A DNA stretch of 64,000 nucleotides from Cordia subcordata. Taxonomy: Eukaryota > Streptophyta > Magnoliopsida > Boraginales > Cordiaceae. Every line of letters starts with the position of its first letter. The stretch's first letter is position 1. The stretch is taken from contig JAPTOF010000014.1 in NCBI GenBank assembly GCA_028554755.1, forward strand, positions 6,820,001-6,884,000. The letters run 5' to 3'. A program made the translations under genes and the position numbers. The notes under the pieces are model-generated. The model was not told the DNA's origin. It saw only the letters and a list, made by a program, of their open reading frames with translations, and did no database searches. This document shows positions 42,673-54,610 of the stretch, one piece after another.

Positions 42673-43103
42673 AAGGGGATGAAGTGGCACAGCGACAGAA
42701 ATGGCGGGAAAAAGTGGACGAAGTTTTCGCCTCGAGAAACGGATGCGTATTGACTATATTATCCTTCGGATGGTTGGCTCTAGCGCTTCCTCTTTCTTGT
42801 TAACACTTCGAAACGTTAATACAATTTTTTTTTTTTTTTTATATGTTACTCATGCTTTTATATTTCGTGTTTTATATACGTGATTTGGGTGCATATATTT
42901 GTGAAAGAAAGAATAAGTAAATGTAAAAAAATAACTAGTAAATAAATATGCGTGCACTTACATATATATAGGTTTAGAAACAGTAGTTTTAATTAAAATT
43001 TTAACTATATAATATAAAATCTACTTTTTTAATTTCATTAAGAATTTCCTGACTATCTATCACCAAATATACGTGAGAAAATCTGCTTCTTTTAACTTTT
43101 TAG

Positions 43104-43363
43104 GGGCTTGTTTAGGTGAATTTTTTATGAAAAAAAAAGTATATTTTTTACAATAAATATTTGCATTAGATTTTAAAAAAAAACGAAACACTAAAAGAAA
43201 AGATTATTTTAATTTTTTCAGAAATCAAATTTTTTAACTTTTTTCTTATTATTATTTATTTCTTTATGTCAAATACCAAAAAGCAGAAAAATCATTTTTT
43301 AAAAAAGTACTTTTTCAAAAGTTTTAAGAAAATATTTTTAAAAAAATAATCTAAGCAAGACTT
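43104..43363. mobile_element. Decayed Tourist-like MITE
   Basis: The ends GGCTTGTTTAGGT and, in reverse complement, GTCTTGCTTAGAT face each other. TTA precedes the left end and TTTA follows the right. The body is T/A homopolymer-rich. Confidence 0.45.
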
Positions 43364-43522
43364 TATTCTCCCAATTCTTTGTGTTTTTAATAAGTGAAAT
43401 CGTGATCGTCCTATTTTATTCACAAGGGTAATTTGGGACAAAAAACAAGCATATGCAGCCTCAAAAAAAAAAAAAAAACAAGGGCTTCATTTCCAAAAGA
43501 AAAAACAAAAGCGTACGGATGA

Positions 43523-43871
43523 TGACGCGTCAGTAGCGCCGACGTGGCAATCAAAGAGAGAGGGGTAGAGAGCCAGCGTGGCAGAAAAGGTCAAAAATCT
43601 TCGAGCGTACTATGGAAGCTTTGGGAAGAAGGAAGAAAAAAAAAAAAAAAAAGGGGGAGGCGCAATAAATGACAAACTTTTTATCAACAAATTCATAATT
43701 AATTTAATTTACTTTTTAATAATAAGGGGCCCCGAGAGTCTGTTTCGAAAAAGGAAAAGGACGAGACGACTTGCGTGTGGGCGTGGGAGTTGAGAGCGTG
43801 GTCACGTGCATAGGCGGCTTCATGCTCCGACCTAATCCACCAAGGACAAGTCCATTTTAGGTGCGCCACGT
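43523..43871. promoter_or_regulatory. Cluster of ACGT and TGACG elements
   Basis: TGACGCGTCA palindrome (43523-43532), GACGTGGC (43541-43548), GTCACGTGC (43801-43809) and GCCACGT (43865-43871). The stretch is more GC-rich than its surroundings. It may be a distal promoter of the AITR-like gene, 1.1-1.4 kb upstream, or a trace of another promoter. No gene was found next to it. Confidence 0.4.
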
Positions 43872-44014
43872 ACAATTCTACCACCACTTGTCCTATTGCC
43901 CCAAAGAGACGCTCCTTTTTATTCACCGTTTACTCGTAATGTTATAATATTATAAATAAAATTAGTTAAATAACTATTGTTTGAAATAATTACTAGCACA
44001 TAATGTGTATAATG

Positions 44015-44523
44015 TAAGGTGAGCATAATTCTGTTGTGACCGAATAACTGAACCTAAATGAAATACAACATTCATTTAGGCTATTTTTTGTTCTGGTATG
44101 ATTTTTTGTTATTAAAAATGAACAAAATCGATTTCCGATTCAGTTTCGGTTATTCTCTAAAATTTCTTTTCATGACCAAATAACCGAATAGTTATTTTTT
44201 TATTAAAATTTTTTTATATAGTTATTATTTTTCAAGTTCACGTTCATATATATTTATAAGTTTATATCATTCTTATATGCATAATGTGAATTTTGATTAT
44301 TATAATTATAAAGAAATTTGGTTTTTTGAATAATTTATGACTGTTTAAAAATAATTTGGTTATTTTAGATATAATCAAAAGCAAACTGAAAAGTTCGATT
44401 AAATAATTTCAGTTATTAATATAGTTTAGTTCGATTTCTGTTATCAATTTTTAAAATTTCGAGAATTCGATTATTAAAATTTGGTTTCGGTTTCAATTCA
44501 ATTAAGTCAAATGCTCACCCCTA
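44015..44523. mobile_element. hAT-type MITE, second copy
   Basis: The right end in reverse complement is TAGGGGTGAGCATTTGAC and the left end is TAAGGTGAGCATAATTC. Flanks GTATAATG (44007-44014) and ATATAATG (44524-44531) match at 7 of 8 bases. The body holds GACCGAATAACTGAACC and GGTTTCGGTTTC runs, similar in style to 19663-20185. Confidence 0.8.
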
Positions 44524-44531
44524 ATATAATG

Positions 44532-45684
44532 TGTAGAATTGTTAACCTTAGATTTCTAATTTGACTATGTAAATAAATAAAATTTTGATTGAATAAATTA
44601 TAAAAAACAATAGATTAAATTTTATCCTTAATAAATGAATTTATACTATGATTGAATTTAGGATTAGCTTAGATTGATTCATATAAAAATATTTTTAATA
44701 ACTTAAAAAAATTCTTTTTGAGAGCTCAAACTCTTTGTTATCGAAACACTTAAGAGGTACTTTTTTGTTAAAAAGTTCTTTTTTTTTAAACCAAAAAAAA
44801 AAAATCAATCCCAGATAGCCTAACCGTTGATTGTACCCTATATAAATTTCTTAAGTTTTTTTCCCTCATGTTTCATTTAGGATTAGAGTTTTAGTTTGTA
44901 AAATTATCAAAATAGATAAGATAATGTTGGTCGGTGGGATGGTAAAATTGTAATTTAGACAATAAGCAAGGCTTATAAAGCAGCATGCATGGTTTAATAA
45001 GGGTAAATATGACAAATTTAATGTGCACGGGAGTAATAGAATGTTAATATAAGAAGTGTTTAGTCTTGTTTTCTAATCGGTCAAACTTACTTAAAATCTA
45101 ATTTAAACTAAACTAGTAAAAACATTTGTTTTAATAAAAAAAATAAGTGTCTTTAAAGAAAAAGTTTTCCATTCCTAGCTTATGCTCTCTTTTTTTTTTT
45201 CTGCTATTTTAAAACAAGTTTGACCAATCATTTACTATTTTATTTTTTTATTTTTATTATTAAATTATGTTTACCTTCCATCTTTGACCTACCCTTTTAT
45301 CTTTACTATTCTAGTTTATTTAGTAATTGTTATATACTTATATTGTGTATGATACAAGATTAAATTATTAGATTATAATTTTGATAATATATTTTTAAAA
45401 AATAAATAATTAATTATATTTATAAATATACTTTCTCATTAACATTATATTTAATAATTATTTTAATAATATAAATTACTTTTTAACATATTTTAATTTA
45501 ACCAGACGTGTAAACAACTTGTCTAGCATGGTAGTGAGAAGGACAAATCTTCGCTTGTGATCTTGCACCTATCATTGAAGGTTGTTCCAAATGTAAAAAA
45601 TAAAAACAAATATTCATTTTATAAGTTATTTTCAGAAGTAGTTTCCTGAAGACTACAATAAATTAGCTCATCTCTGAAGACTAA
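44532..45684. other. Gene-less AT-rich stretch
   Basis: No gene seen. A Tourist-type right end remnant lies near 44800-44822 (ATCAATCCCAGATAGCC). Confidence 0.35.
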
Positions 45685-45914
45685 GGGCTCGTTTGGATTA
45701 GCTTTTTTTCAAAAGCGCTATTTTAATAGCTTTTGAAAAATAACTTTTTTTGAGAAGTTGAAAATTCTGACTTCTAAAAAAAGATGTATTTGAGCTTTTT
45801 TCAAAGTTTCAGCTTTTTTAGAAGCCAAATTAAATAGTTATTGCAAATTTAATGTAATTTTTTCAGGAAAAAAAAGTATTTTTTCCTAAAAAAAAAGTTA
45901 ATCCAAACAGGACC
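45685..45914. mobile_element. Tourist-like MITE, copy 3 of the 230-bp family (best preserved)
   Basis: 230 bp flanked by TAA (45682-45684 and 45915-45917). The ends GGGCTCGTTTGGATTAGC and, in reverse complement, GGTCCTGTTTGGATTAAC are inverted. The internal GAGAAGTTGAAAATTCTGAC and AATAGTTATTGCAAATT are shared with copies 1 and 2. Confidence 0.85.
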
Positions 45915-46182
45915 TAAAAACACAAGCATTAAGATTATATTTTTATTTTTGGGTTCAGAAATGGACAACTGACCAAACAGATTATATTTATCCAAAATTT
46001 CAATTTTCTATCATATATAGTTGGACTCAATAGCCTCTTAAGTCTATGATCCATCAACTCTTTGATACTTACATGTTCTAATTAATGTGCTCATATACCA
46101 AAAAGAAATTGACAGTCCATATTGGAATGGGTTGAACAAATCTTGAACTTCTTTCTCATCCATTAGAATAATATGAAACTTA

Positions 46183-46386
46183 GGGTCTGTTTGGAAATGT
46201 TCTTGTTTTTTTGTTTTGTAAAACAGTTTTTCAGAATAGTTTTTCTGTTTTTTGTTTTTAAAAACACTTTTCTTAGAACAGTTTTCAAAAAAAATTTTGG
46301 AAAACAACTATTTTCAAACAAGTTTTTATGTTTTTTGATTTTCAAAAACAAAAAAACTGTTTTTGAAAACAGTTCCAAACAACCCC
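46183..46386. mobile_element. Tourist-like MITE
   Basis: 204 bp flanked by TTA (46180-46182 and 46387-46389). Ends are GGGTCTGTTTGGAAATG and, in reverse complement, GGGGTTGTTTGGAACTG. The inner part repeats GTTTTCAAAAAC-type palindromes. The Lys/Phe-rich ORFs on both strands are a result of this. Confidence 0.85.
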
Positions 46387-46389
46387 TTA

Positions 46390-47361
46390 ATTTCTTGGCT
46401 ACTCTTTTCTTTGTTTTGTTCTGACTTTGTACCTAACGGTATTGGCTAAACGCTAGTGGTAACCTTTCTCCTTTTAACCAAAAATAAAAGAGAGAGAGGG
46501 GGAAAAAAACAGAAGAAAACATATCTAGGGACTTGTTCTTTGATTTAACATAAATTTAGGCTTATGCACAATAATTATTTTTGTACAATATTTACATAAA
46601 ATAAAATACTTGTCATAATCTTTTGATTAGCAATAAAACTTAGCATTACTTGTTCAATCATTTTTTTTATTTTAACACCATATTTTAATTTATTTACTTT
46701 TTTTTTAAACATATTTGAGAGAGAAAAGTTAACTATTTAATAAAACTACACATTTTTTTTCGATTGAAAAGAGTTAAAAATGAAAGAGTCATGTGTATTT
46801 TTATTTTATTTATTTTTTATTTTTATCTGTTTAATAACAATTGAAAATTTGTAATTGTAAATGGGGGATATGGTTTTACTTTATATTTTATGATTCCAAC
46901 TTAAGTTGGAATACTCGTTCCTTGAGTTTGGCTAATAAGTGGTTTTTCAAGTTTTTCTTGAAAACATTATTCTAAGAGAGTGGACTTTCCAACTTAACCC
47001 AAAAAAAAAAAAAAGAAAAGAAGTTGGAATGACTATTCAATTTTAGGCCATTATTGCATATCAAATGTAAAGAGTCTAAATGAGTCATAGAAAAAAAAGA
47101 AAGGAAAAGATATACAATTTATATGTTGAAATACATTTCTCTTACATAAAAAAAAAATCATCTAATAAAAATTATAAATCACTCTTTATATTTATTAATT
47201 GAAGCCTGTGACTCAGCCATAGGAGTGTGATTCCTAACATTGCGAAAGTCATGTCAGACTTTGCTACAAACAAAGCAAAATTGAGAAATGCAACACATAC
47301 TTTTTCCTGTTACCTATTTATCAATAAATGTGATCTCTTCTCTTTATTTTAACATGTCAAT

Positions 47362-47401
<40 letters not shown>

Positions 47402-47908
47402 AACAGTTTTTCAAAAATTTTTCTTGTGCCTCATCTTAAATTTTTTCAATCTCCTTTTTTTTGGTCTGAAATTTTCCTCATAATAAATTTTTATACTATT
47501 TTTCTTTACGCAAACGGTATTTCAATAATCAAAATTTTCCCATATGTTACACCCAAGCACGCAAAGAGCATGGTTTTTGTGGTGATTTATTTAAATGAAG
47601 ACAAGCTTTGATGATAAATATAATTATTCCAATGTTTGCATAATAACATATATAACTTTTATTCACTTTACTAAATTTCCACGTGGGGCATTTGTTAAAT
47701 CCAGAGAATTCTTTAGCTTGCTCAAGCCTTTTGAAGACACTCAATTTCCTCGTAGCTATTTATTATGCACCTCGGAGGCATCAACTTATCTCTCACACCC
47801 ATAATAATTATGAATCATATCTAATGCTTCTCTGCTCGTCTTCCCACCCATAATAAATGATAGTAATGCCCACAATAACAACGACAGCCACCACAAGCAC
47901 TACTATTA
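46390..47908. other. Gene-less AT-rich stretch
   Basis: No gene seen. An (AT)n run occupies about 47365-47399. Confidence 0.4.
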
Positions 47909-48059
47909 GAGGGTGTTTGACTGTGCTTTTTTTTTTTTTTTTTGCTAATTATAAATCAAACTTATCTGTTTAGAATTAGAACTTACCAAACGCATAAGTC
48001 TTATTTTTTTTTATTTATAAGCAGGTTTGACCATCTTGTAAGTACTCCCAAACACCCTC
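47909..48059. mobile_element. Short Tourist-like MITE
   Basis: Ends GAGGGTGTTTGACTGTGC and, in reverse complement, GAGGGTGTTTGGGAGTAC. Preceded by TTA and followed by TTT, so the duplication is imperfect. Confidence 0.7.
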
Positions 48060-48991
48060 TTTGTAACACCACTATTTTGAAAAGAAAAGAATAATAATCA
48101 GACATTACTTTTAAATTTTGAATATTGTTATGCATCACTTCATTCGTCAGTTTTACTTATATAATGCAATTAGCATTTTGATAGTTAATGCTTTGTATGG
48201 GTTATTTATTTTTAACAGTAGACGTTCAACTAAATCAAATTTATTTTAATTATAGACAACAAATTTAATTATGACTCTTTTAAAATTTCAAAAATTATAT
48301 TCTAAGTATTAATTTATTACTTAGATTATCAAATCAAAAACAATAATTTATATTGATAATTAATAAATATAATATAAAATAGATAGTAAATTAGTATAAA
48401 ATAATAATAGATGAATATGACATAAAAAATTAAATTAATTATTAATATTTTAAATGATAAAAATACAATAAGTGATGGATATGGATTAATGAATAATTTA
48501 ATAAAAACATAATTCGCTGATGAATGCTATTTTAAATATTAGTGTATATTGATAATAGATAAGGAATAACAGAAAATATAATAGATAATGCATTAATGAA
48601 AAAAAAAGAATAGATAAATATGACATAAAAGATTAATTTAATTATTACTAATTCAATAATAAAATAAATCATATAACATATAATAAATTAATGCATAAGT
48701 TAGTAATAAAATAAAAATGATCATGTAAGCACGACACTCCAGTTGAAGGAAAATAATCTTAATATAGGTAAGCTTTAAGCAAGTTAGTACGATGATCAAA
48801 ATCAAAATCAAAATCCTCTCAAAGAAATTACTATTCTTATTGGGAAAAGAAAGAGCAAAACTTAACCATTCGTCATATGACATCGTCTCAATCGGATTAA
48901 ATTCAAATCTCAAAAGAAGCAAATCATGGGAAAGTGTGATAACCTTTTAGAAAGAGTAACTATTTTCAAGATTGGATTTTATTAATGATAG

Positions 48992-49030
<39 letters not shown>

Positions 49031-50057
49031 GATTAAAATCTTAGAGAGATACAAATCTACAAAAACCACATGTTTGAGTTACTACAAAGTACAAGTTTTG
49101 GGCCTCCAATAATGGCTACCAACATTCTCGGCAACTACATTCTTGTGACGAGGTCTTTGCGGTTCACAACATGCGGGCGGGTCAATGGGCCTACAGTAAG
49201 CTCCCCAACTCCATCCAAGCATTTCCTGAATACATACACGACGGAAGTTCCAAGCGTGTTCATCTCCCATAAGTTTGTGTCCGTAGTGGCGTTATTTTTT
49301 TTTTGATTAAAAATGTTAAATTAAGTTGAATTTATTTATTTTTAATAACATATAAAGAATTTAATCATAAATATTCTGTTCTTTGCATAGATTTTTTTTA
49401 AAAAATAATAAATGTTATTTTACTAAGGTTTAATTTTTCAAATTCACAAATGAAAAATAGATTAAGGCTTTTGAGCATTAATCTATTGGTAACTGAATTT
49501 CTAAATTAAAGCATATATATATATGGTAATAAATGAACCTTTTGAAGTTCACAATGAATTATATTTTAAGCATTAATTGATTGATTATTTAAATTTTCAA
49601 TTAAACTAATAATTTATTACATCCACAAAAATAAAAATAATAAAGATAAAATAAATAACAAATAATAATTTATTATATAAGCTAATAAAAAAATATTCAG
49701 TGCCATATAAGCGTTGATATAACACTCTTATAATACTCAAAAAAGTATTTTTTTAATGGTACACATTAAATTTACTTGGATTTCACAAATGAATATTATT
49801 TAGGAATTAATTTATTAAAAATTAAATTTCTAATGCTAATAATATATATACATAATAGATAAAAAATAAGTTTTTTATAATTCACAATTAAATTTTATCT
49901 TAAGCATTAATTGATTGATCATTTAATATTTCAATTAAAGCTAATAATATATATTCATAAAGATAAGAAATAATAAAAAGTAAAATATTAAATAATAAAA
50001 TAACCATGCCATGCAAGCGTTGGCATTGTACTTTCACAATGCTCAAAAAGGTTTAAC

Positions 50058-50098
<41 letters not shown>

Positions 50099-50289
50099 TA
50101 GATTATGTCTTTTATTATCAAAATATAACAAATCCATCTCTTATTTTTATAATTCATGACATTGTTAATCCTTAGGTTAAAAATAAATGAAAATGAAACA
50201 GTAACAATTAAGATTATTTATAGAATAATTTTATTTTCGTAATCTGAATATTTTATAAATTGTAAATACTAAATTTGAATAATAAAATA
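48060..50289. other. Gene-less, very AT-rich stretch with (AT)n tracts
   Basis: (AT)n tracts at about 48991-49026 and 50062-50094. Only 49080-49290 stands out by higher GC content. On its minus strand a 62-residue ORF rich in Trp and Cys (CIQEMLGWSWGAYCRPIDPP) reads like protein but matches nothing I know. Degenerate repeats with TTAAGCATTAATTGATTGAT occur at 49565 and 49901. Confidence 0.4.
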
Positions 50290-50564
50290 ATCTTAACCCC
50301 ATCGACAATAAAAAATTTCTGCTGCGAAATTCCTTGTCGATTACTGCAACATAAACTTTACAAAAGTGGCAATAGAACAATTTGTCACAGAAATTCTGTC
50401 GGCATTTTAATTAGCAACATAATGGAACGTCTGTCACAAAAAAAAATAGCGACTTAAATGAGGAAAGCAACGGCTAACTTTTTTGCTATTTCCGACACAA
50501 AATCTAAATTGGCGATGAAATAGTGACGGAAAGTATTCATCAACGATAACTAGTTTTCTTGTAG
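50290..50564. mobile_element. CACTA-like transposon terminus (relic)
   Basis: The right edge TTTTCTTGTAG (50554-50564) is, in reverse complement, CTACAAGAAAA, the core of CACTA-type ends. Subterminal motifs occur in both orientations (GTGACGGAAA, TTGTCACAGAAATTCTGTC, TCTGTCACAAAAA), as in CACTA elements. No left terminus or transposase was found. Confidence 0.5.
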
Positions 50565-51835
50565 CAAAAGTGAAACAAAGAAAATGCGGAATTAAAGAAT
50601 AGGAGAGAATAAATAGTGAATAATTAATAATCAATTATAAGAGAGTTTGATTGATCACTGCATTTGCACCTTCCCATCCCAACATGTTAATGTCGATTGT
50701 TTCAAATCAGAATAAAGTGAGATATCAGACCCAAAAAAGAAAAAAATAAAGTGAGATATATCATTCCCTTCAAACACTAATGTGACTAGAACATCTCCCG
50801 ACCTGCCCTCTTTAAACAAATATGATGGACGTAGACAGTTTATTTTTAGTCGGCAAGGAAAAAGCATTTTGTTCTTTATGTTTTTTTGTCAAAGTTGCAT
50901 AAATTGATTTGTAATTTCAAATCTTGTTAGAGCTAGTTTAGTTTCAGTTTGAAACTATTGTTTTATAAAAAAGTATTTTTAGAAACAGACTTTTTGTTAA
51001 AAGGACATATAGTGAAAGTAGAAATATGTGTGATTATTTTTATAAGAAATAGATTTTATTTAAATGAGATAATATTTAGTTTTACATTTGAAAATAATGG
51101 TTGGTTGTCTAAATTACTAAAAAAGACATTTTGAAACTTATAGTAATAAATTATTATTTACTCTATCTTAATGATATTTTGACTTGTTTAAACAATTTCT
51201 AAAGGAATTATAGTTGTGGATTTTTTAATAATTAAAATTTATTTGAATTACACTATATGTTATTATTTCAATTTTATTAAATTTAAAATTTTTAAGTTTA
51301 TTTTTTATTTTTATTTGTTATGTTTTTATTATTTTATGTATTTTTCAATTATAAATGGAATTCAAGAAATATTGGTTTATAAAAACAATAAGGATATTTT
51401 TGTCCAAAGAATTTTATTAAACTCCTTCCTATAAACTGCAAATGGAGAAGTAAAAAATTTTAACTTCTCCGTTTGAGCCCAAAATTTTGTTGACTTTTAG
51501 TTGAAACTAAGTTTTAAAATGAAAAACCCAACACCCTCTTTTTTTATGATTGACTTTTAGGTTTTAAAAGTCAGTTTGGTTCTCTAAAATAAAAAACCAA
51601 ACTCCGTCTTAATACTTTCAATATTATAAAGAATGTTGAAATATATAAAGGCATTTTCCATAAAAGTAGTAGCGAATATTGAGATATTTTTCATTTTATG
51701 GGATTTTGAAGAAATACAAGGGGTAAAATTATTACAGGAATTAACAAATGATATAAAGGTTCTCCTTTATTATTTTCTTTTGAATCATATCTCTGTAAAC
51801 ACGTCTCTTAAAATAAGAGACTTAATGTGGCTATT
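50565..51835. other. Gene-less AT-rich stretch
   Basis: No gene seen. Short ORFs are AT-composition products. Confidence 0.35.
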
Positions 51836-52279
51836 TGTCAAATCAAATTATTAAAATTATTTTTGGTGAATTAAGGATAATTATTTGAGATAATTATTTT
51901 TTGGTGATAAATCTAAAATTGAGATAATTACCTAAGATAAATATTTTACTGATAAGTCCAAATATTGAGATAATTGTCAATCATGGATAAAGATAAATAT
52001 GTTTTGAAATAGAGAAAAGCTTCCTTGATTGGAGGAAGAGATTATGTCAAACTCTTAAAGTCTATCTATAGGGTCCCTAGCCTAGTTTATAAATAACCTG
52101 TGATTACCATCAAATTAAGGCATTAGAAGTTTTTGACATAGGCCAAAAGACACCTATATTTGATAGTAGTGAAGTTGTGAGAAATTCGTAAGGATGTGAT
52201 ATTTGAGCAAGAATGACTGCAGGTAAGTTTGATTTATTTTTTGCTTATTAGTTTCTTTTGTCATAATATATTTATATAG

Positions 52280-52292
52280 TGGTATCAGAGTC
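52280..52292 (+). other. Primer-binding site of copia D
   Basis: TGGTATCAGAGTC agrees with the initiator-Met tRNA primer site TGGTATCAGAGCC except for one base. It marks the end of the 5' LTR just upstream. Confidence 0.8.
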
Positions 52293-52324
52293 TAACTCTA
52301 GGCTATCTTATTCAGTATAGTAGT

Positions 52325-52640
52325 TTCTAATCATGTCCCACATCAATTAATGATGTTTGAGAAATGCTTACCTGTGGTAATATGACTCATATCAATTAAT
52401 AATGCTTGAGTCATATATTTATATGTGATGGTAATATGGCTTTCATCAATTAATGATATTCGAGTCATACATTTATATTGTAATATGACTTTTATTAATT
52501 ATATTTAAGTCATGTATTTACATTTGTTGGTAATATGATTTACATCAATTAATGATATTTAAGTCATATATTTTATACGGTGGCAACATGGCTGACATTT
52601 GCTAATGGTGTTTGAGACATATTACATGTGGTACTAATAT
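52325..52640 (+). repeat. Tandem repeats of about 50 bp in the leader of copia D
   Basis: Six to seven units with starts near 52331, 52376, 52430, 52480, 52529, 52582 and 52630. Each is built from GGTAATATGACT, CATCAATTAATGATATT and GAGTCATATATTTATA. Spacing is 48-54 bp and the units are diverged. Confidence 0.85.
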
Positions 52641-53291
52641 GCATAATAATCAAATTTGTACTTAATGCTCCAATTATTATCATGGTTTTGTTTTAAATTT
52701 AATGAGGATGAAAACTTATAAGGTGAAGGGATGAAGGATTTATTCCTCTCTTCAAGGCACCTACTTCAATAAGATAAAGGACACATGAATAGTTTTTGGT
52801 AATACTTCTATGCAACTATGCCAGTTAGCACTAGAATTGTTGCATTTATTAAAAAATTATGAATATTATGTAGCATATTGTTATTGTTAATAGACTATTA
52901 TTTTAATTTTGTTACTATTGATGTCATTGTTAAAAGGATAATATCAATGGCTTCAGATTAGCCAAAGCATCTAAGCCATTGATATTAGATAGTTACATAT
53001 TATTTAAAGATTACATAAAGATAAAAAACATCTATATTTGCATTGAGTCTATGGAATAATTTCCTAGGCCCCACATGGAAGTGGTTATTTTTATAAACTT
53101 AATGGTATAAGATACTGAATTTACATCAAGAGTGAATACTCCTAGACCTACAGGTATGGATTATTTGTTTTTTGATGTTTAATTCACTAGTTCTATAATC
53201 AGTAAGTTTATGCATGATGCAACCTTTGCCCATAGGAAGGTTTGAATTTAACATTGGTTGATTCAAAATTAAATTTTATTCATAGCATGAT

Positions 53292-53530
53292 ATGTATATT
53301 TTCTTGGTTATTGCAGTTGTTCCGACTACTATTCTTAATGATACTTCTCGTATTCTAATTTTGATTGGTGCCAACTTTTCTGGCTGGAGAGAGAAAATTC
53401 TCTTGACTCTTGGATGCATGGATCTTGACTTGATGCTTTATTTGGACAAACCACCTGTCCTGACGAAAACAAGTTTGCAAGCTAATAAGACTTTATATGA
53501 GCGATGGAAGCGATCCAATCGCTTAAGTTT
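53292..53530 (+). pseudogene. gag N-terminus of copia D, cut by copia C
   Basis: Copia gag sequence is clear: ANFSGWREKILLTLGCMDLD, then LDKPPVLTKTSLQ and LYERWKRSNRLS. It ends abruptly where the LTR of element C starts (53531). About 100 residues of the middle of gag are absent on the other side. Confidence 0.9.
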
Positions 53531-53862
53531 TGTTGGGGAAAAACATGCAAACACGAAGAATACGAGAAAAAATAACGGACACAAGAATTACGTGGTTCGG
53601 CTTTAAAGCTTACGTCCACGGACAGCAGAGAATAATTCTATTATTGATCACGAATACTACAAGGCTCTCACTTTGGTTTCTCTCTCACACATAACATAAT
53701 GAGTATTGCCATATATTTATAGTGCAAAGGTTTTCTAAACCTATTAAGTAGAAAAGACAACTAATTAATTATGTGCTACAAAAGGTAACAAGCGAATAAG
53801 GTAATATGCTAACAAGGAAATCTGCTATTCTTGTTGCCCAAGAATATGGGCCACATTCAACA
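53531..53862 (-). repeat. 3' LTR of copia C
   Basis: 332 bp, beginning TGTTGGGGAAAA and ending CATTCAACA on the plus strand. There is no partner copy in the window. Confidence 0.85.
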
Positions 53863-53874
53863 AATCTCCACATT
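53863..53874 (-). promoter_or_regulatory. Polypurine tract of copia C
   Basis: The minus strand reads AATGTGGAGATT before the LTR. This type recurs in element E (AAGGTGGAGATT). Confidence 0.75.
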
Positions 53875-53933
53875 GGCACGTATTCGCTCCAATCAATACA
53901 CCATCATTCCTGCATCCAACTGCCTCTAAGAGC

Positions 53934-54526
53934 TCAATGCTCCGCACCGCAAATAGCAACCAAGTCCAAGCAATGCTTAAACTTGCTGACTGGAACCACC
54001 TTAGTCATCATATCTGCTGGATTCTCATGGGTAGATATCTTCTGCACCGATATAATTCCTGGTGATCCAACATCTCTGATAAAATGATATCTGATATCAG
54101 TGTGTTTAGTCCTCTCATGATACATTTGATTCTTCGTCAGATGAATTGTACTCTGGCTATCACAAAAGACTGTACTTGTATCTTGTTGTAATCCAAGATC
54201 ACGAACCAGGCCTTATAACCACATGGCCTCCTTCACAGTTTCTGCAATTGCCATGTACTCCGTTTCAGCAGTCGACAATGCCACAATAGACTGTAATGTC
54301 GCTTTCTAACTGATAGCACATCCAGAGAGAGTAAACACGTAACCCGTCAGAGATCTTCTCTTATTAAGGTCACCCGCAAAGTCTGAATCACAATAACCTA
54401 CCAACCTCGCGCAATCTCCAGTCATCTTGCTAAATAGCAATCCTATATTCGCAGTGACATGCAAATATCTCATTATCTATTTCACCGCTTCCCAGTGTGT
54501 TTTCCCAGGTGATGCCACATACCTGC
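53934..54526 (-). pseudogene. RNase H region of copia C
   Basis: The C-terminal part reads [17 protein letters not shown] and [12 protein letters not shown] (53934-54125). The upstream part (54126-54526) keeps RNase H-like sequence broken by stops and by the tandem duplication at 54457-54610. Confidence 0.8.
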
Positions 54527-54610
54527 TTACAACACATGCAAATATCTCATTATCCATTTCACCGCTTCCCAGTGTGTTTTCCCAGGTGATGCCATATACC
54601 TGCTTACAAC
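54457..54610. repeat. 77-bp tandem duplication in pol of copia C
   Basis: Copies 54457-54533 and 54534-54610 share CATGCAAATATCTCATTATC and ACCGCTTCCCAGTGTGTTTT, with about two differences. 77 is not a multiple of three, and the long RT frame ends here. Confidence 0.93.

Noticed and set aside
43699..43926. Minus-strand ORF of 75 residues
   Set aside because: No motif, and it lies across a promoter-like island; not supported as a gene.
46044..46424. Overlapping Lys/Phe/Asn-rich ORFs
   Set aside because: Produced by the palindromic Tourist-like MITE at 46183-46386.
52280..52292. tRNA gene suggested by TGGTATCAGAGTC
   Set aside because: It is the retrotransposon primer-binding site; no cloverleaf surrounds it.
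52325..52640. CRISPR-like array
   Set aside because: Plant nuclear DNA; units are diverged contiguous repeats without unique spacers.
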